From Mesostigma viride (lineage: Eukaryota; Streptophyta; Mesostigmatophyceae; Mesostigmatales; Mesostigmataceae), in assembly GCA_009746045.1 (NCBI GenBank), contig RPFO01002252.1:1-64000 (forward strand): 64,000 bases of DNA, given 5' to 3'. The notes under the pieces are model-generated. The model ran no database searches and had not been told where the DNA came from. It saw only the letters and a list, made by a program, of their open reading frames with translations. Shown here piece by piece: positions 7,909-17,587 of the stretch (position 1 is its first letter; each line of letters opens with the position of its first letter). The position numbers and the translations under genes are program-made.

Positions 7909-9131
7909 CGTATCTGTACTAGGAATACTTGTAGTATACCATATCCGAACTAGAAACGAAGTGACGCCATTGGTCGCTAGTAAAGTGGTGATGCTCTGAA
8001 CAATAGCATCACCATCGTCCACGGGAAAAAGTGGTGACACTGGTGATGCTGTGTTTTTTTTTCGAGGGGGTCAAATTATTTTTATGGCCAGCAAATATTG
8101 CGGAAATTGCATTACAGAGGTGCACCCACTATTGCAAAGTCCACGGGGCAATCCTAATTGGGTAATTATCACACAATTACGCATATCTTTCCCGTGCATT
8201 TTGCAATAGTGTGATATGACCGTTGGGTTCAAAATTTTATGGTCAGCGAGGGAGTATATTATTATTAATGCTGGCATATGTCAATATTTTATGGTCAGCG
8301 AGGGAGTATATTATTATTAATGCTGGCATATGTCAATATTTTATGGTCAGCGAGGGAGTATATTATTATTAATGCTGGCATATGTCAATATTTTATGGTC
8401 AGCGAGGGAGTATATTATTATTAATGCTGGCATATGTCAATATTTTATGGTCAGCGAGGGAGTATATTATTATTAATGCTGGCATATGTCAATATTTTAT
8501 GGTCAGCGAGGGAGTATATTATTATTAATGCTGGCATATGTCAATATTTTATGGTCAGCGAGGGAGTATATTATTATTAATGCTGGCATATGTCAATATT
8601 TTATGGTCAGCGAGGGAGTATATTATTATTAATGCTGGCATATGTCAATATTTTATGGTCAGCGAGGGAGTATATTATTATTAATGCTGGCATATGTCAA
8701 TATTTTATGGTCAGCGAGGGAGTATATTATTATTAATGCTGGCATATGTCAATATTTTATGGTCAGCGAGGGAGTATATTATTATTAATGCTGGCATATG
8801 TCAATATTTTATGGTCAGCGAGGGAGAGTAATTACATGTCAACCCCTGACAACTATTGCAATTATTGAATACACGTGTCACTCCATGATTGGACGTAATT
8901 ATTTAATAATGCTTGGATTAGACTCAATAATGCATTTCGTCCAATATTTGCTGGCCATAAAAATAATTTGCCCCCTTGAAAAAAAACACAGCATCACCAG
9001 TGTCACCACTTTTTCCCGTGGGCGGTGGTGATGCTATTGTTCAGAGCATCACCACTTTTTGTATCGTCCAATGGCGTTACTTGGATTCTAGTTCAACTAG
9101 ATTCTACTTGTAGTATTCAAGTACAGATACG
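7909..9131. mobile_element. non-autonomous TIR element with an internal 52-bp tandem array
   Basis: Nearly identical inverted repeats at 7984-8100 and 8942-9057 (about 117 bp) bound the core. Each begins AAAGTGGTGATGCTCTGAAC and folds on itself (GTGGTGATGCT against AGCATCACCA). Weaker inversion continues outward to CGTATCTGTACT at 7909 and its complement at 9120-9131, so the terminal repeats may be about 190 bp. The interior has no coding frame. It fills the gap between two convergent genes (6897-7784 and 9198-9995) and probably replaced the 3' end of the second. I see no certain target duplication. A foldback-type or Mutator-like non-autonomous transposon fits; it could instead be a viral or satellite palindrome. 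Confidence 0.65.
8235..8826. repeat. 52-bp tandem repeat, about 11.4 copies
   Basis: The unit contains TTTTATGGTCAGCGAGGGAG and recurs exactly every 52 bp (8241, 8293, 8345, 8397 and so on to 8813). The copies are essentially identical, so the array is young or homogenised. It is AT-rich, unlike the flanking GC-rich genes. It is the core of the TIR element. Confidence 0.95.
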
Positions 9132-9197
9132 ATACACTACAAGTAGCCAAGTTCAGGTGCCAACTTTCAGCCAATCAATGGCCAGCATGCAAGCCCT

Positions 9198-9995
9198 CTA
9201 CTCCTCCTCGATACGGGGAAGGCGGCCCTCGCGGCCAGACCCGCTCCTCCTGTACGTGCGCATCGCGCGGGAAGCGCCCTTCTTCACGCCTGGGACGGGC
9301 AGAGGGACCCTCGTTGGAGCCTGAGAAGGGGTCTTCTCGCGCATCTGCAGATCCACGCCCAGACGCTTCGAGCACGCCTCGATCAATGCGTTCGACTCGG
9401 CCAAGTGCTCCTCCAGACCCATCTTCATAGCGCGCGCGGCCACCAAGCAAGAAGGCTTGTGGCAAAAGAAATCCTCCAACTGGCACGCCTTCGTGCAATA
9501 CCGCATCGTGAGGCAACGACCGCACTTGGGAAACTTCTTCCCCACGGGAGGCACGCGCTTGCAAGTGGCGCACCTCTTGGCCTCCACGTCGATCAAACGG
9601 CCCAGGGGGCACGAATAAAGCGAACGGTGGTAGATCCCCCACAGCAGCGTGCTGTCACGCACTTGGATCTGCACGCACCCCAACTTCACTGCCATGGGCG
9701 CGTCGAACGCAACCGCGCCGCCCTTCGAAGCCATCGTGTCGAAACCGTACACGATGCGGAGGCAGTTCGCGTACTCTTTGAAACGCAGGGCCTCCACCAC
9801 CGAGAAAAAGTCCGCCTTGCTCACGAACGCGGCCGCGGCGTTCAAAAGTTTCGCGCGCTCCCCCTCGTCCGGCTCCATCAGGGCCACGGTCAGCAGCTGC
9901 GTGCCCATCAGATCTTCCACCGGCCAAGAACCGCTGGGGTGCGTCAGAGAGACGCCGGAACCCACGCAGGCGTTCAAACCGATCAAACTACACAT
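9198..9995 (-). CDS. MYND-type zinc-finger protein
   Basis: A 265-residue protein from the ATG at 9995; an upstream in-frame GTG extends it by seven residues but is not needed. Residues 142-183 are a complete MYND finger: C142-x2-C145, C158-x2-C161, then C167, C171, H179 and C183, including the typical YCTKACQ segment. MYND fingers bind proline-rich peptides and are common in transcription regulators, SET proteins and as expanded families in pandoraviruses. The N-terminal 140 residues are unrecognised and the C-terminus is basic. It is divergent from the gene at 10365 and shares its heat-shock-element promoter region. There is no clear AATAAA downstream, since the TIR element begins there. 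Confidence 0.75.
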   Translation of the reverse strand: MCSLIGLNACVGSGVSLTHPSGSWPVEDLMGTQLLTVALMEPDEGERAKLLNAAAAFVSKADFFSVVEALRFKEYANCLRIVYGFDTMASKGGAVAFDAPMAVKLGCVQIQVRDSTLLWGIYHRSLYSCPLGRLIDVEAKRCATCKRVPPVGKKFPKCGRCLTMRYCTKACQLEDFFCHKPSCLVAARAMKMGLEEHLAESNALIEACSKRLGVDLQMREKTPSQAPTRVPLPVPGVKKGASRAMRTYRRSGSGREGRLPRIEEE

Positions 9996-10364
9996 GATTC
10001 CTCGCTCGCTGTCCACTGCCGGCTATGGCTTCTGACCGCCACCCACGGCCGCGCACGCGACTTTACCGATCTCGCGGGACCCGAGAGCGCCGCGCCAAAA
10101 GGCCCGTGAGTCAGCACGAGGAACTTTCTAGAAGCGCCGCGCCGGACGCGGCCTTTCCGGTCCCGTGAGTCAGCACGCGGAACCGGACCGGAGTTTCTAG
10201 AAGCGCCGCGCCGGACGCGGCCCACCCGTGGATGGACCAATCCCGTGCGTCCGCCGCCACCCGTGGAAAATCACAAAGACTGTGGACAGCCACGGGGAAG
10301 CCATCTCACGCAAGACCAACCACCAAGCCAGAAAACAAACGCCTTCTCTTTTCACGACATAGCC
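9996..10364. promoter_or_regulatory. bidirectional promoter with two heat-shock-element-like sites in a repeated block
   Basis: This lies between divergent ATGs. GAA-ct-TTC-ta-GAA (10121-10133) is a perfect three-unit heat-shock element, and GGA-gt-TTC-ta-GAA (10190-10202) is a near-perfect one. Each opens a copy of a 29-bp direct repeat (10125-10153 and 10194-10222) that continues with GCGCCGCGCCGGACGCGG. A CCAAT box follows at about 10236. The arrangement copies the design of the 6393-6896 promoter. Confidence 0.5.
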
Positions 10365-11474
10365 ATGGCCATCACCACGCGCTCCATGGCCTCCATGCGC
10401 AGGCGCTCCTCGCGCAAGCCGGTGCCAAAGCTGCGAGACGGATTCGTGCAGTTCATGGTGGGCGCCCACCTGGCCAGGAAGCAAGCGCCCCTCCGCAAGC
10501 GCAAAGCCGTCAAGGGATGCCGCCTCCGCTGCTGCGACCCCAACGCCGTCCTCTGCCCCTCCTCGCCTCTGCCGGAGGAGCGCGAGTACGGCATCACCGA
10601 CCTGGTCCCCGACCCTGACGAGTCCGTGGCCCCCTTCGACTACGAGCAGGCCGTCAGAGACCACTACCCCTGCGACAAGTGCCACCAAAAGGGCCCGGAC
10701 AGCATCTTGATGCGACACAACCCCAGGAACAAGATGGGCTCCATGGACGACATCCTCTGCGAGGAGTGCCTCGTCTCCTGCATCAGCATCATCATGGACG
10801 AGGGCAGGGACTCCGAGTACCGCAAGAAGTACATGTCCCAGTGGATCAGGGTGCCCGTGCCCAAGCCGGAAACCAGCCGCCCGCTCGTCCCGCTGGAACA
10901 AGGGGGGCAGTACAGGTGCCGCGAGTGCAAGACCATGCCAAACAAGGTCGCCTTCCGCGTCCTGCACAAGGAGGGGGACACCGAGCCAGGGATCTACTGC
11001 GAGCCCTGCGTCAACAGGCAGGTCGTGGCCATCATGCGCAAAGGAAACCACCAGGACTTCGACCCCATGGTCGCCAGCTGCGAGGACGTCCTGCGCCGCT
11101 TCAAGCTGGACGAGGACTTGGCGCGCATCTGCTCCTCCCTCGCCCCCTCCTACAACTTCCCCTACTACGACCAGTGGCCGCCCGCGAGGTGCGAGAGCTG
11201 CAAGCGCGAGTTCGAGCACCACGCCATGTCCGCCTACATGATGTACATCCCTCAGGAGGGCACCATGGGCGTGGCCTGCCACTTCTGCGCCAGGAACGTG
11301 CACAGGAAGGCCCTCATCAAGTTCGACGGATACAGCTTCGACAACCGCTTCAAGGCGTGGTACCAGGACGGAGAAAACAACAAGCTATCCGGGTTCGTAG
11401 CGCCCCTCACGGACATCACCACCCTCCTGGGCGTGCACGCCATCGGCGCCCCTGTGCCGGTCGACTACGATTAA
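10365..11474 (+). CDS. protein with three paired Cys-x2-Cys zinc modules
   Basis: A 369-residue protein starting at ATAGCCATGGCC (ATG 10365), the same start context as the gene at 1595. After a basic N-terminus it has three similar modules, each with two C-x2-C knuckles: CDKC with CEEC (residues about 103-135), CREC with CEPC (about 184-212), and CESC with CHFC (about 268-305). The spacing suggests three treble-clef or zinc-ribbon folds made by internal duplication. I cannot assign a family; nucleic-acid binding is a guess. The frame is single and uninterrupted. Its partner across the promoter is the MYND protein. Confidence 0.65.
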   Translation: MAITTRSMASMRRRSSRKPVPKLRDGFVQFMVGAHLARKQAPLRKRKAVKGCRLRCCDPNAVLCPSSPLPEEREYGITDLVPDPDESVAPFDYEQAVRDHYPCDKCHQKGPDSILMRHNPRNKMGSMDDILCEECLVSCISIIMDEGRDSEYRKKYMSQWIRVPVPKPETSRPLVPLEQGGQYRCRECKTMPNKVAFRVLHKEGDTEPGIYCEPCVNRQVVAIMRKGNHQDFDPMVASCEDVLRRFKLDEDLARICSSLAPSYNFPYYDQWPPARCESCKREFEHHAMSAYMMYIPQEGTMGVACHFCARNVHRKALIKFDGYSFDNRFKAWYQDGENNKLSGFVAPLTDITTLLGVHAIGAPVPVDYD

Positions 11475-12535
11475 ACAGCCTCATTGTATCAGTAGCCACA
11501 AGTGCACACATAGCCCAGCCCTCATCAATAGACAAGTCTCTGCCTGTAAATTATTAACTTGTAATGAAAAAACGATTCGTGCATGCCCACATCTCATGCA
11601 GTGCCACGGGACTTAGAAAAATCCCGTGGCACACAAAAGATAGGGGGGAACATGGGGTCACCCTCGCGGAGCGTAGTCTGACAAAGCTAGATACGCAGAT
11701 CGTAGTGTGCGGTGTGCTGGCTCGCACGTGGTTGTCGAACAGACTTGCTCTGCATTTTGCTGGCAGTCTAACTGCACGTCAGGCGGCTTGCTGGCAAATG
11801 CGACAGCGCATGGATGCCGGGATTTTTGGAGGTATTTAGGAGCAGCGCAGCGGCCATGGTGGTCGTTGTTCGCTCGTTTCTCTCCCTCACAACTAGTTTG
11901 TTGTCTTCATGGGGTTAAACTTCTCGAACAGCCCGGAGCAGCCCCCGTGAGTGGTTGCATGTCGTTGCCATGACGATGGTTGATAGGATTGACAGTGGTT
12001 TGATCCGGTTGGGATGTTGTTGGCATTGTGGACGAGAAACGTTCTGCTGACCCGGGAACAGTCCCGGGAAAGGGCCGGTTCGTCGTTGGCCAGTGTGCCA
12101 GTAACTGGGACATGAGCGCAGAGTCACACAGTTGATATAGATTATGACGTAAGTAAACACTGTTGCGCCACAGTGGCGTCATGGTCGGTCTGTGGTGATT
12201 TCGATGGGTCTCAAGGATATGTAGTTACTCTTACAGTTGCGGCAGCACAACTCGGCATTCATTGTAATCTGTCAAATGTTATGGAATGAATGGTTTGGGC
12301 ATTGCTTTCATCATAAAGCATTATTGCAATCTTCATAATATAATCGGCTGGCTGCGCTGCCTGTCATGAAGGTGGTGGTGCCGTCAAGGACCACACCTAT
12401 CATCACCACTTAATTAATATAGTGGATCACACACAAGAGTACTCTATTGCTATGGATATGCCTTCCAAGTGATAGGCTAGGATATAATGGCACGCAAACG
12501 CGACAACCTGTCCAGGTTACCCCCGGCTGACAGGC
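11475..12535. other. intergenic, no gene seen
   Basis: There is no convincing ORF on either strand. The only structure I see is a perfect hairpin CCCGGGA-ACAG-TCCCGGG at 12051-12068. From about 12180 the composition turns AT-richer, probably where the retroelement to the right begins. I could not find long terminal repeats. Confidence 0.4.
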
Positions 12536-12900
12536 CTACTGTTCCCCCTCCCCCCCCAAATCCATAGGAACTAACCCCGAAGAAGACCCTGGCGGAAAAG
12601 CCACTGCTGGAGGGTCACGAGGGATTGAAGAGGGTGCGGGAGCCTGATTATCATAGGGGAACCCTGGGGATCCTGTCTGCACAGCATTCAGCCTACTAGG
12701 GGTAGCTGAAGGAATGCGTCCTGAAGTGGGACGAATAGGAGCACGCTGAGGGGTACGAGGAGGGCGAGCGTCGGGATGAGGGGGAGCACCCGAAAGGAAC
12801 TTGGGGCACTCACGTTTAAGATGACCTACTTCCTTACAATGATAGCAGGTGATATGAGAGACATCCAGAGCTGAAAGGTCAGTCACACAGATATCTAATT
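12536..12900 (-). pseudogene. Gag nucleocapsid part with CCHC zinc knuckle (frame-shifted)
   Basis: The frame reads ELDICVTDLSALDVSHI and then CYHCKEVGHLKRECP, a canonical C-x2-C-x4-H-x4-C zinc knuckle, followed by a Pro-rich tail that stops at 12536. It continues the Gag protein of 12904-14265 in another frame; the shift lies at about 12900-12915 where the Gag frame hits a TAG. CCHC knuckles bind the retroelement RNA. Confidence 0.75.
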
Positions 12901-12903
12901 CTT

Positions 12904-14265
12904 CTACATAGGAGTTCTCCTCCTCGGGGTAAGGCTAATATTATTAATACGGGAACGGGTAGGAAGAGAAGGCGTGGAGAAGAAATCTGCTACTCGTAAA
13001 AGATGCTGGCGCACATGCTTGAGGGGCAGGTCAGTAAAACGGTAGGCAGAGAACTGGCGCTTGACTTCACGCAATAAGGGTCTACTGAGGCCCTGAAGGA
13101 AGCGGGCACGTACTTCTGCGCCCGACAAATCCCTAATTCGTACCATCTGGGCATCAAACTCTTTCATATATTCTTTGAAGGACTTGGTACCCTGCTGCAA
13201 GGTGCCAAAGGATAATCTATCCTGCCAATCTGCATCGGGAGGGACTAAATGGTTCTCTAAACGCTTGAACAATTCTGCTACCGAGTTTGGGTAGGCATGA
13301 GAGGCAAGAGACTCACACTGGATGAGGTTAGCAAGTTCAGGAGTTATGCAGGTAGTAAGATAATGAGGGACTAGTACAGCATCAGAGAGGCGCCACCTAT
13401 TGTGGTTCTGCCAGGACTCTGTGTTCTGGGTGAGCAACATAATGAAAGTGAAAAACTGTTGAGGGGAAGACTTGACATCCAGCTTAGGAAGGTTGGCAAA
13501 GAGGGGAAGAGCAGGAGGCTTAGGGGGATTAGAAGAATCAGTTTTTCCCATGGGGCCACTATCTTCCACTGCTACATAAGCGGGATAGAAGGAAGGGATA
13601 GGAAAAGTCTTGGGTGGGGGTCTAGAGGGAGCCACCGTTTCAGGATGGTGCCCATAGGAGAAGGGAACAGTATATTGCTCACGAAGAGATGAATAGGCAA
13701 AATGATCATAATTCCTATCATCTAGGGGCATGGTACTGAAATCATTATTAACTTCTAAATCAGCCACACGGGTAGGGACCTGGGCAGCCTCATAGGCCGT
13801 CTCAGGGTAGGACCAGGAAGCAGGTGGGTAAAAGGGAACTGCACTAGGGCGCCCAGAAGGGCCGACAGGGGCCGAGGTACGAACCGTGTTAATAGCAGGC
13901 ATTGAAGGCACAGGGTGGGAAGGAGGCCTAGAAGCATTGTTAGTGTGTGAGGACCTGCTGGAGGGGTGAGCCAAGGTTGCAGAAGGGGCAGGGGCCTGGT
14001 TCACAACAAAAGAAGGTTCATCACTAAATCTGACTTGGGAAATACGTTGTTCATAGGTAGGTGGGGTAATTGAGGGACGACGGCGACCACCAGCAACAGG
14101 AGAAGGAGGTGAGGTACGCAGAATACCTTGAGGGGTGAGATGGTGTACCGTTTCCAAGGAGTCCCGTCGGTTACCACGAGTATTGTTATTGTTAGTGTTA
14201 TTAGTAGTAGTATTATTATTATTATTGGTAGGTATAGGCGACATATCTCCACCCACTGGATCCAT
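12904..14265 (-). CDS. retrotransposon Gag (capsid region), Ty3/gypsy-like
   Basis: A 453-residue ORF. The N-terminus is a low-complexity Asn/Thr tract (encoded by an AT-rich triplet run) and a Pro/Ser-rich linker. Residues about 270-430 carry a retrotransposon-gag pattern: FTFIMLLTQNTESWQ, ELFKRLENHLVPPDADWQDRL, SFKEYMKEFDAQMVRI and ARFLQGLSRPLLREVKRQF. This domain forms the virus-like particle. The zinc-knuckle part follows in another frame. No protease, reverse transcriptase or integrase is found nearby, so the element is a deletion derivative or lost its pol. An HBD-domain ORF lies upstream in the same orientation. Confidence 0.75.
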   Translation of the reverse strand: MDPVGGDMSPIPTNNNNNTTTNNTNNNNTRGNRRDSLETVHHLTPQGILRTSPPSPVAGGRRRPSITPPTYEQRISQVRFSDEPSFVVNQAPAPSATLAHPSSRSSHTNNASRPPSHPVPSMPAINTVRTSAPVGPSGRPSAVPFYPPASWSYPETAYEAAQVPTRVADLEVNNDFSTMPLDDRNYDHFAYSSLREQYTVPFSYGHHPETVAPSRPPPKTFPIPSFYPAYVAVEDSGPMGKTDSSNPPKPPALPLFANLPKLDVKSSPQQFFTFIMLLTQNTESWQNHNRWRLSDAVLVPHYLTTCITPELANLIQCESLASHAYPNSVAELFKRLENHLVPPDADWQDRLSFGTLQQGTKSFKEYMKEFDAQMVRIRDLSGAEVRARFLQGLSRPLLREVKRQFSAYRFTDLPLKHVRQHLLRVADFFSTPSLPTRSRINNISLTPRRRTPM

Positions 14266-14355
14266 CTTTAATTACGTAAAGGAATAGGAATCTAGAAGAA
14301 AACAACAAAGGAAAAGGAAAAACCTTGAAGGTATGCAGCAGGAACAAAATTAAAA

Positions 14356-15247
14356 TCAATCCTTTTTAACAACAATAATGGATAGGGAACCAAACTCCAA
14401 AGTGAGAGGAGTATCTGAAGCAGATGCAGATGCAGCCCGTTTAGGGGGAGAAGAAGGAGGGGTAGCAAAGACTAGAGCTTCTACAGGAGGACGACCATGA
14501 GGAATAGGGCGTACATGAAGGCCTAAATCTGTTTGGCTATGATCTATAAGGAACTGCTGAGCTTCTTCGAAGGACATAAATTTCTTGTACCTAATTACGT
14601 TGTATACACGATTCTGAACGATCTTCCTAGCGTCGGACCAAGAAAGGAAAATGGAGGACCATTGAGGCGTAATCACTACGGGCCGGGCCCACTTCAAATG
14701 TTCCGCCGTCCAAGCCAAGTGTGTGATGTCACTTTTTCGCTATTTTCGCAAAAAAAAAAAAAAATTCGCACGAGTTCGCATGATTTTCGCGTGATTTTCG
14801 CAAAATTTGCACACATTTTCGCACGATTTCGCACGATTTCGCACAATTTTGCATGATTTCGCACGATTTCGCATGGATTTCAACCAAGGGTCGTTTTGGG
14901 GAGTGACGTTTGACAAAATTTCGCATGAATTCACACACGTTGTGCACATCAAAATTTTTTACCGTCGACATTTTTCACATGAAATTTCGCACGATTTCAG
15001 CAAATTTCGCACAAATTCGCACGATTTCAGCAAATTTCACACGATTTCAGCAAATTTCGCACAATTTCGCACGATTTCGCACGACGAATCACTCTGCAGA
15101 GTGACGATCGTTGAAAAAGTCAAAAAAACGACAAAAAGTGTCACACTTTTCGGAACATTTGAAGTGGGCCCGGCCTACGTAATATTTAGCTAGACTATTA
15201 TCGCTAGAAGAATGGGAAGGAGCAGTAAAAGATCGCCGTTGGCTCAT
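14356..15247 (-). pseudogene. viroplasmin / RNase H1 N-terminal (HBD) domain ORF, split by a MITE
   Basis: The ORF starts at the ATG at 15247 and reads to the codons LAKYYV just before 15176. It then resumes after the MITE at 14679 as VITPQWSSIFLSW, then VIRYKKFMSFEEAQQFL, and ends at 14356. The pieces together carry the pattern YYVV..G-like, I..SW, YKKF.S.EEA..FL of the hybrid-binding (Cauli_VI) domain found in RNase H1 and in caulimovirus viroplasmin. This domain binds RNA-DNA hybrids, consistent with a reverse-transcribing element. The start overlaps the stop of a preceding short ORF (15244-15480) as ATGA. The C-terminus is Pro/Ser/Ala-rich. Confidence 0.7.
14680..15175. mobile_element. 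MITE with 25-bp terminal inverted repeats, inserted in the HBD ORF
   Basis: The ends are inverted copies of GGCCGGGCCCACTTCAAATG (plus TTCCG). A 3-bp duplication TAC flanks them at 14677-14679 and 15176-15178. Removing the element and one TAC rejoins the HBD frame exactly. The core consists of loose tandem copies of TTTCGCACGA-type units (14760-14880 and 14980-15080), with no coding capacity. The 3-bp duplication recalls PIF/Harbinger-type MITEs, although TAC is not their usual TWA target. Confidence 0.85.
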
Positions 15248-15609
15248 GGTAACGCACCTTGTTGTTCTTGAGTAGTCACGATAGGAGTGGAAGGGGTAGG
15301 AGTCGACTTAGCTGGGTTATCTGGATCACCGAAATGACGAGGGCGGCAATGGTCCAGCGCTCGTAGTCCTAAAGTCAGCGACCCAGTGACTTTCTGCGAG
15401 TGCGGCCGTCTAATGTACAGCAGCACGAAGGAAAAGGTGGAACCTACCCGGCCAGACGCTAATCGTCTCACTAACACCGAACCGAAAACATCACCTATCT
15501 ACGACAGTGAACCACTTTTCTAAGGAAAACAAGACGAGGAAAAGGAACTATCTAGAAAAGGATTTTCCGCTTCGAGCAGGTCTATCTTCTAGGCAGGGCG
15601 TGTCCTGAA

Positions 15610-15918
15610 TCAGGCAGCACTACCCCCCAGCTCGCAGGCGACCCGCCCATTACCTGTCAAGTAGGTGTCGTCTTCATTTTCCCAGCCGCGGAAGGGTTGA
15701 TTCAATGACGTATGTTGCAAAGGATCGTCGTCTCGCTCTCTATCTAAACTACCTCCGAGTCCATTGTTACGCCGCAAGCCTCGGCCGCCACCTCTACCTC
15801 TACCGGTCCTGATACTACCTAAACTAGTGAGGCCGCTTCTATTTACACCCCTAGCGAAAGACGACCGAGACGAACCAGATCTCAATGCATTTACATATGT
15901 ACTACTGTAATATGCCAT
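15610..15918 (-). CDS. Arg/Gly-rich small ORF, uncertain
   Basis: A 102-residue ORF from the ATG at 15918. The centre is an RGG-type stretch (RTGRGRGGGRGLRRNN) typical of RNA-binding tails, and the C-terminus is acidic and polar. No family is recognised. It is in the same orientation as the Gag and HBD ORFs and may be another gene of that retroelement, or chance. Confidence 0.3.
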   Translation of the reverse strand: MAYYSSTYVNALRSGSSRSSFARGVNRSGLTSLGSIRTGRGRGGGRGLRRNNGLGGSLDRERDDDPLQHTSLNQPFRGWENEDDTYLTGNGRVACELGGSAA

Positions 15919-16334
15919 AGGCCATTTAATCAAACCCGTTTACTCCAGGAAAAGAGGAAGGAAACACAACTAAACTGCCGTGACCCAAGCCTATATGTGT
16001 TAATTCATTTAACACACGCCGAGTGACCACACAAGGAGTGGAACGTGCATAAATGGTCACCAACGGTCCAACAGGCTCGGGCCGACCTGGCCCTCGCCTG
16101 CAGAAACACAGAAACACAGGCAGGTGCACAGATGCACGCCGGTCCACTACATTCTACAAAAGGATAAGGACCACTAATATAGTACGCGGCGCGGCGCCCA
16201 AAGGCACCCAATATACCACAGTACTGTTACGGGGACAGTCATGTCCAAACTAGAACTGCACGTAACCTAGGAACAACCGAGGCCAAGGACCTAATTTACG
16301 TCCGTAACTACAACGAATTGTTACGCGACGTAAC

Positions 16335-17587
16335 ATGGTGCTCGCCCAGCCTCCCGGGCTCGCCTCGCCATCAGCATCGCCTGAACCTAAGCGCAGTCGC
16401 TCTGCTGAGCCGCCCTGGGAAGAGCGCTCCTTTGACGTCAACAGCCCCGACTTCTGGCAACGCAGCCCCACTTGGATTATGGAAGACTTTTATTACGGCA
16501 ATCACGCCTCGCTTCTAGCCCTGTGCGTGTACCTCACGTCCCACAACCGTGGCCGCTGGCCTGGTGACGGCAGGCTTGTCGACCCCGCCGAGGCTCTCCC
16601 AATCATTCACCGCATGCCTCGCCCCAAGCTTCAACGCTTCGCCCTCTGCTCCCTTCTTGGACGCTCCGAATCCGAGCTCTGGGCTCCCAAACCGCCCCCC
16701 TTCCCCTCCGAAGCCTCCATCCGCACCCTCCTCAAGGAAGCTTTCGAGCAGCACGTGACCCCTCTTGCCGCAGATGTGGCGGCACTTGTCGGCACGCTGG
16801 CTGCTGAGCTCCCCACCATCCCCACCGCCACCGCCACCCTCCTCGCCTCCACCCCCCCCCCTCCGTCTCCACCGACTCCATCACCGCCCAGCTCCGCGAC
16901 ATCGACCAGCGCCTCAAGGATAATGCAATCGCTATCGACGTCTTGCAGAACACAGCCGGCCTCACCGCCCAGGCAGTGAAGGACATTGCCGCCAAGCCAG
17001 CCCCGGCTGGCCTGGCCGGCGATGCTCCTCCCATCACGACCTGGGCGGACATGCTTAAGCAACATACCACCTCCACCACCTCCGCCGTCGCAGCCCAGCT
17101 CCAGCGGCAGACGCTTGACCTCCGCGAGGAGGCCGAGCTCGCCAAGCGCAGCCTCAACGTCATTGTCAAGAATCTCAAGATGGAGGAAGGTGAGAATTCC
17201 GAGAAGCTTGCGCGTGCTTTTGAGAGAGAAATCCTTGATCGCATGGGCCTTACTGGTGAGATCGAGCTGGCCGCCCACCGCCTTCCCCGCGCGCGGGGTA
17301 AGGCCGGGCCGCCCCCGCTCCTTCTCACCTTTAAGACCCCGGCGGACAAGATTTCTTTTCTCAGACGCCGCAAGCGGCTCGAGAAGACTCTCTTCACCCT
17401 TGACGACGACTTGACCCTGGCACAGCAACAACGGCGACGGGAGCTATGGTCGACCTACCTCCAGCTCCGGCAGACCAAGGCGGGCCAGCCGGTGTACTGG
17501 AAGGGGGCGGCCATCTACGTCGGCCACAAGCCCTGGCAAGCGACCCCCTCGACCACCGCGGCCCCAGCAACTCCAGCCCCAGCCTAG
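16335..17587 (+). CDS. L1-type ORF1 protein (RNA-binding), one frame break
   Basis: Two overlapping frames make one protein. Frame one begins at the ATG at 16335 with a Pro-rich N-terminus. At a run of ten C (16852-16861) the reading passes to the frame that ends at 17587. The second part has a coiled-coil-like stretch, then LNVIVKNLKMEEGE, FEREILDRMGL, AHRLPRARGKAG, PPLLLTFKTPADKISFLRRR and the end WKGAAIYVG. This is the RRM plus C-terminal domain layout of L1 ORF1p (Transposase_22), an RNA chaperone of L1 retrotransposition. No ORF2 follows, so this is a HAL1-like ORF1-only element. Confidence 0.65.

Noticed and set aside
8235-8826. CRISPR array
   Set aside because: Units are contiguous 52-bp tandem repeats with no unique spacers, in eukaryotic DNA.
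16225-16335. TGTTACG...CGTAACA termini that could be a short solo LTR
   Set aside because: No 4-6 bp target duplication flanks it, no second copy was seen beside the Gag element, and the right end overlaps the ORF1 start codon.
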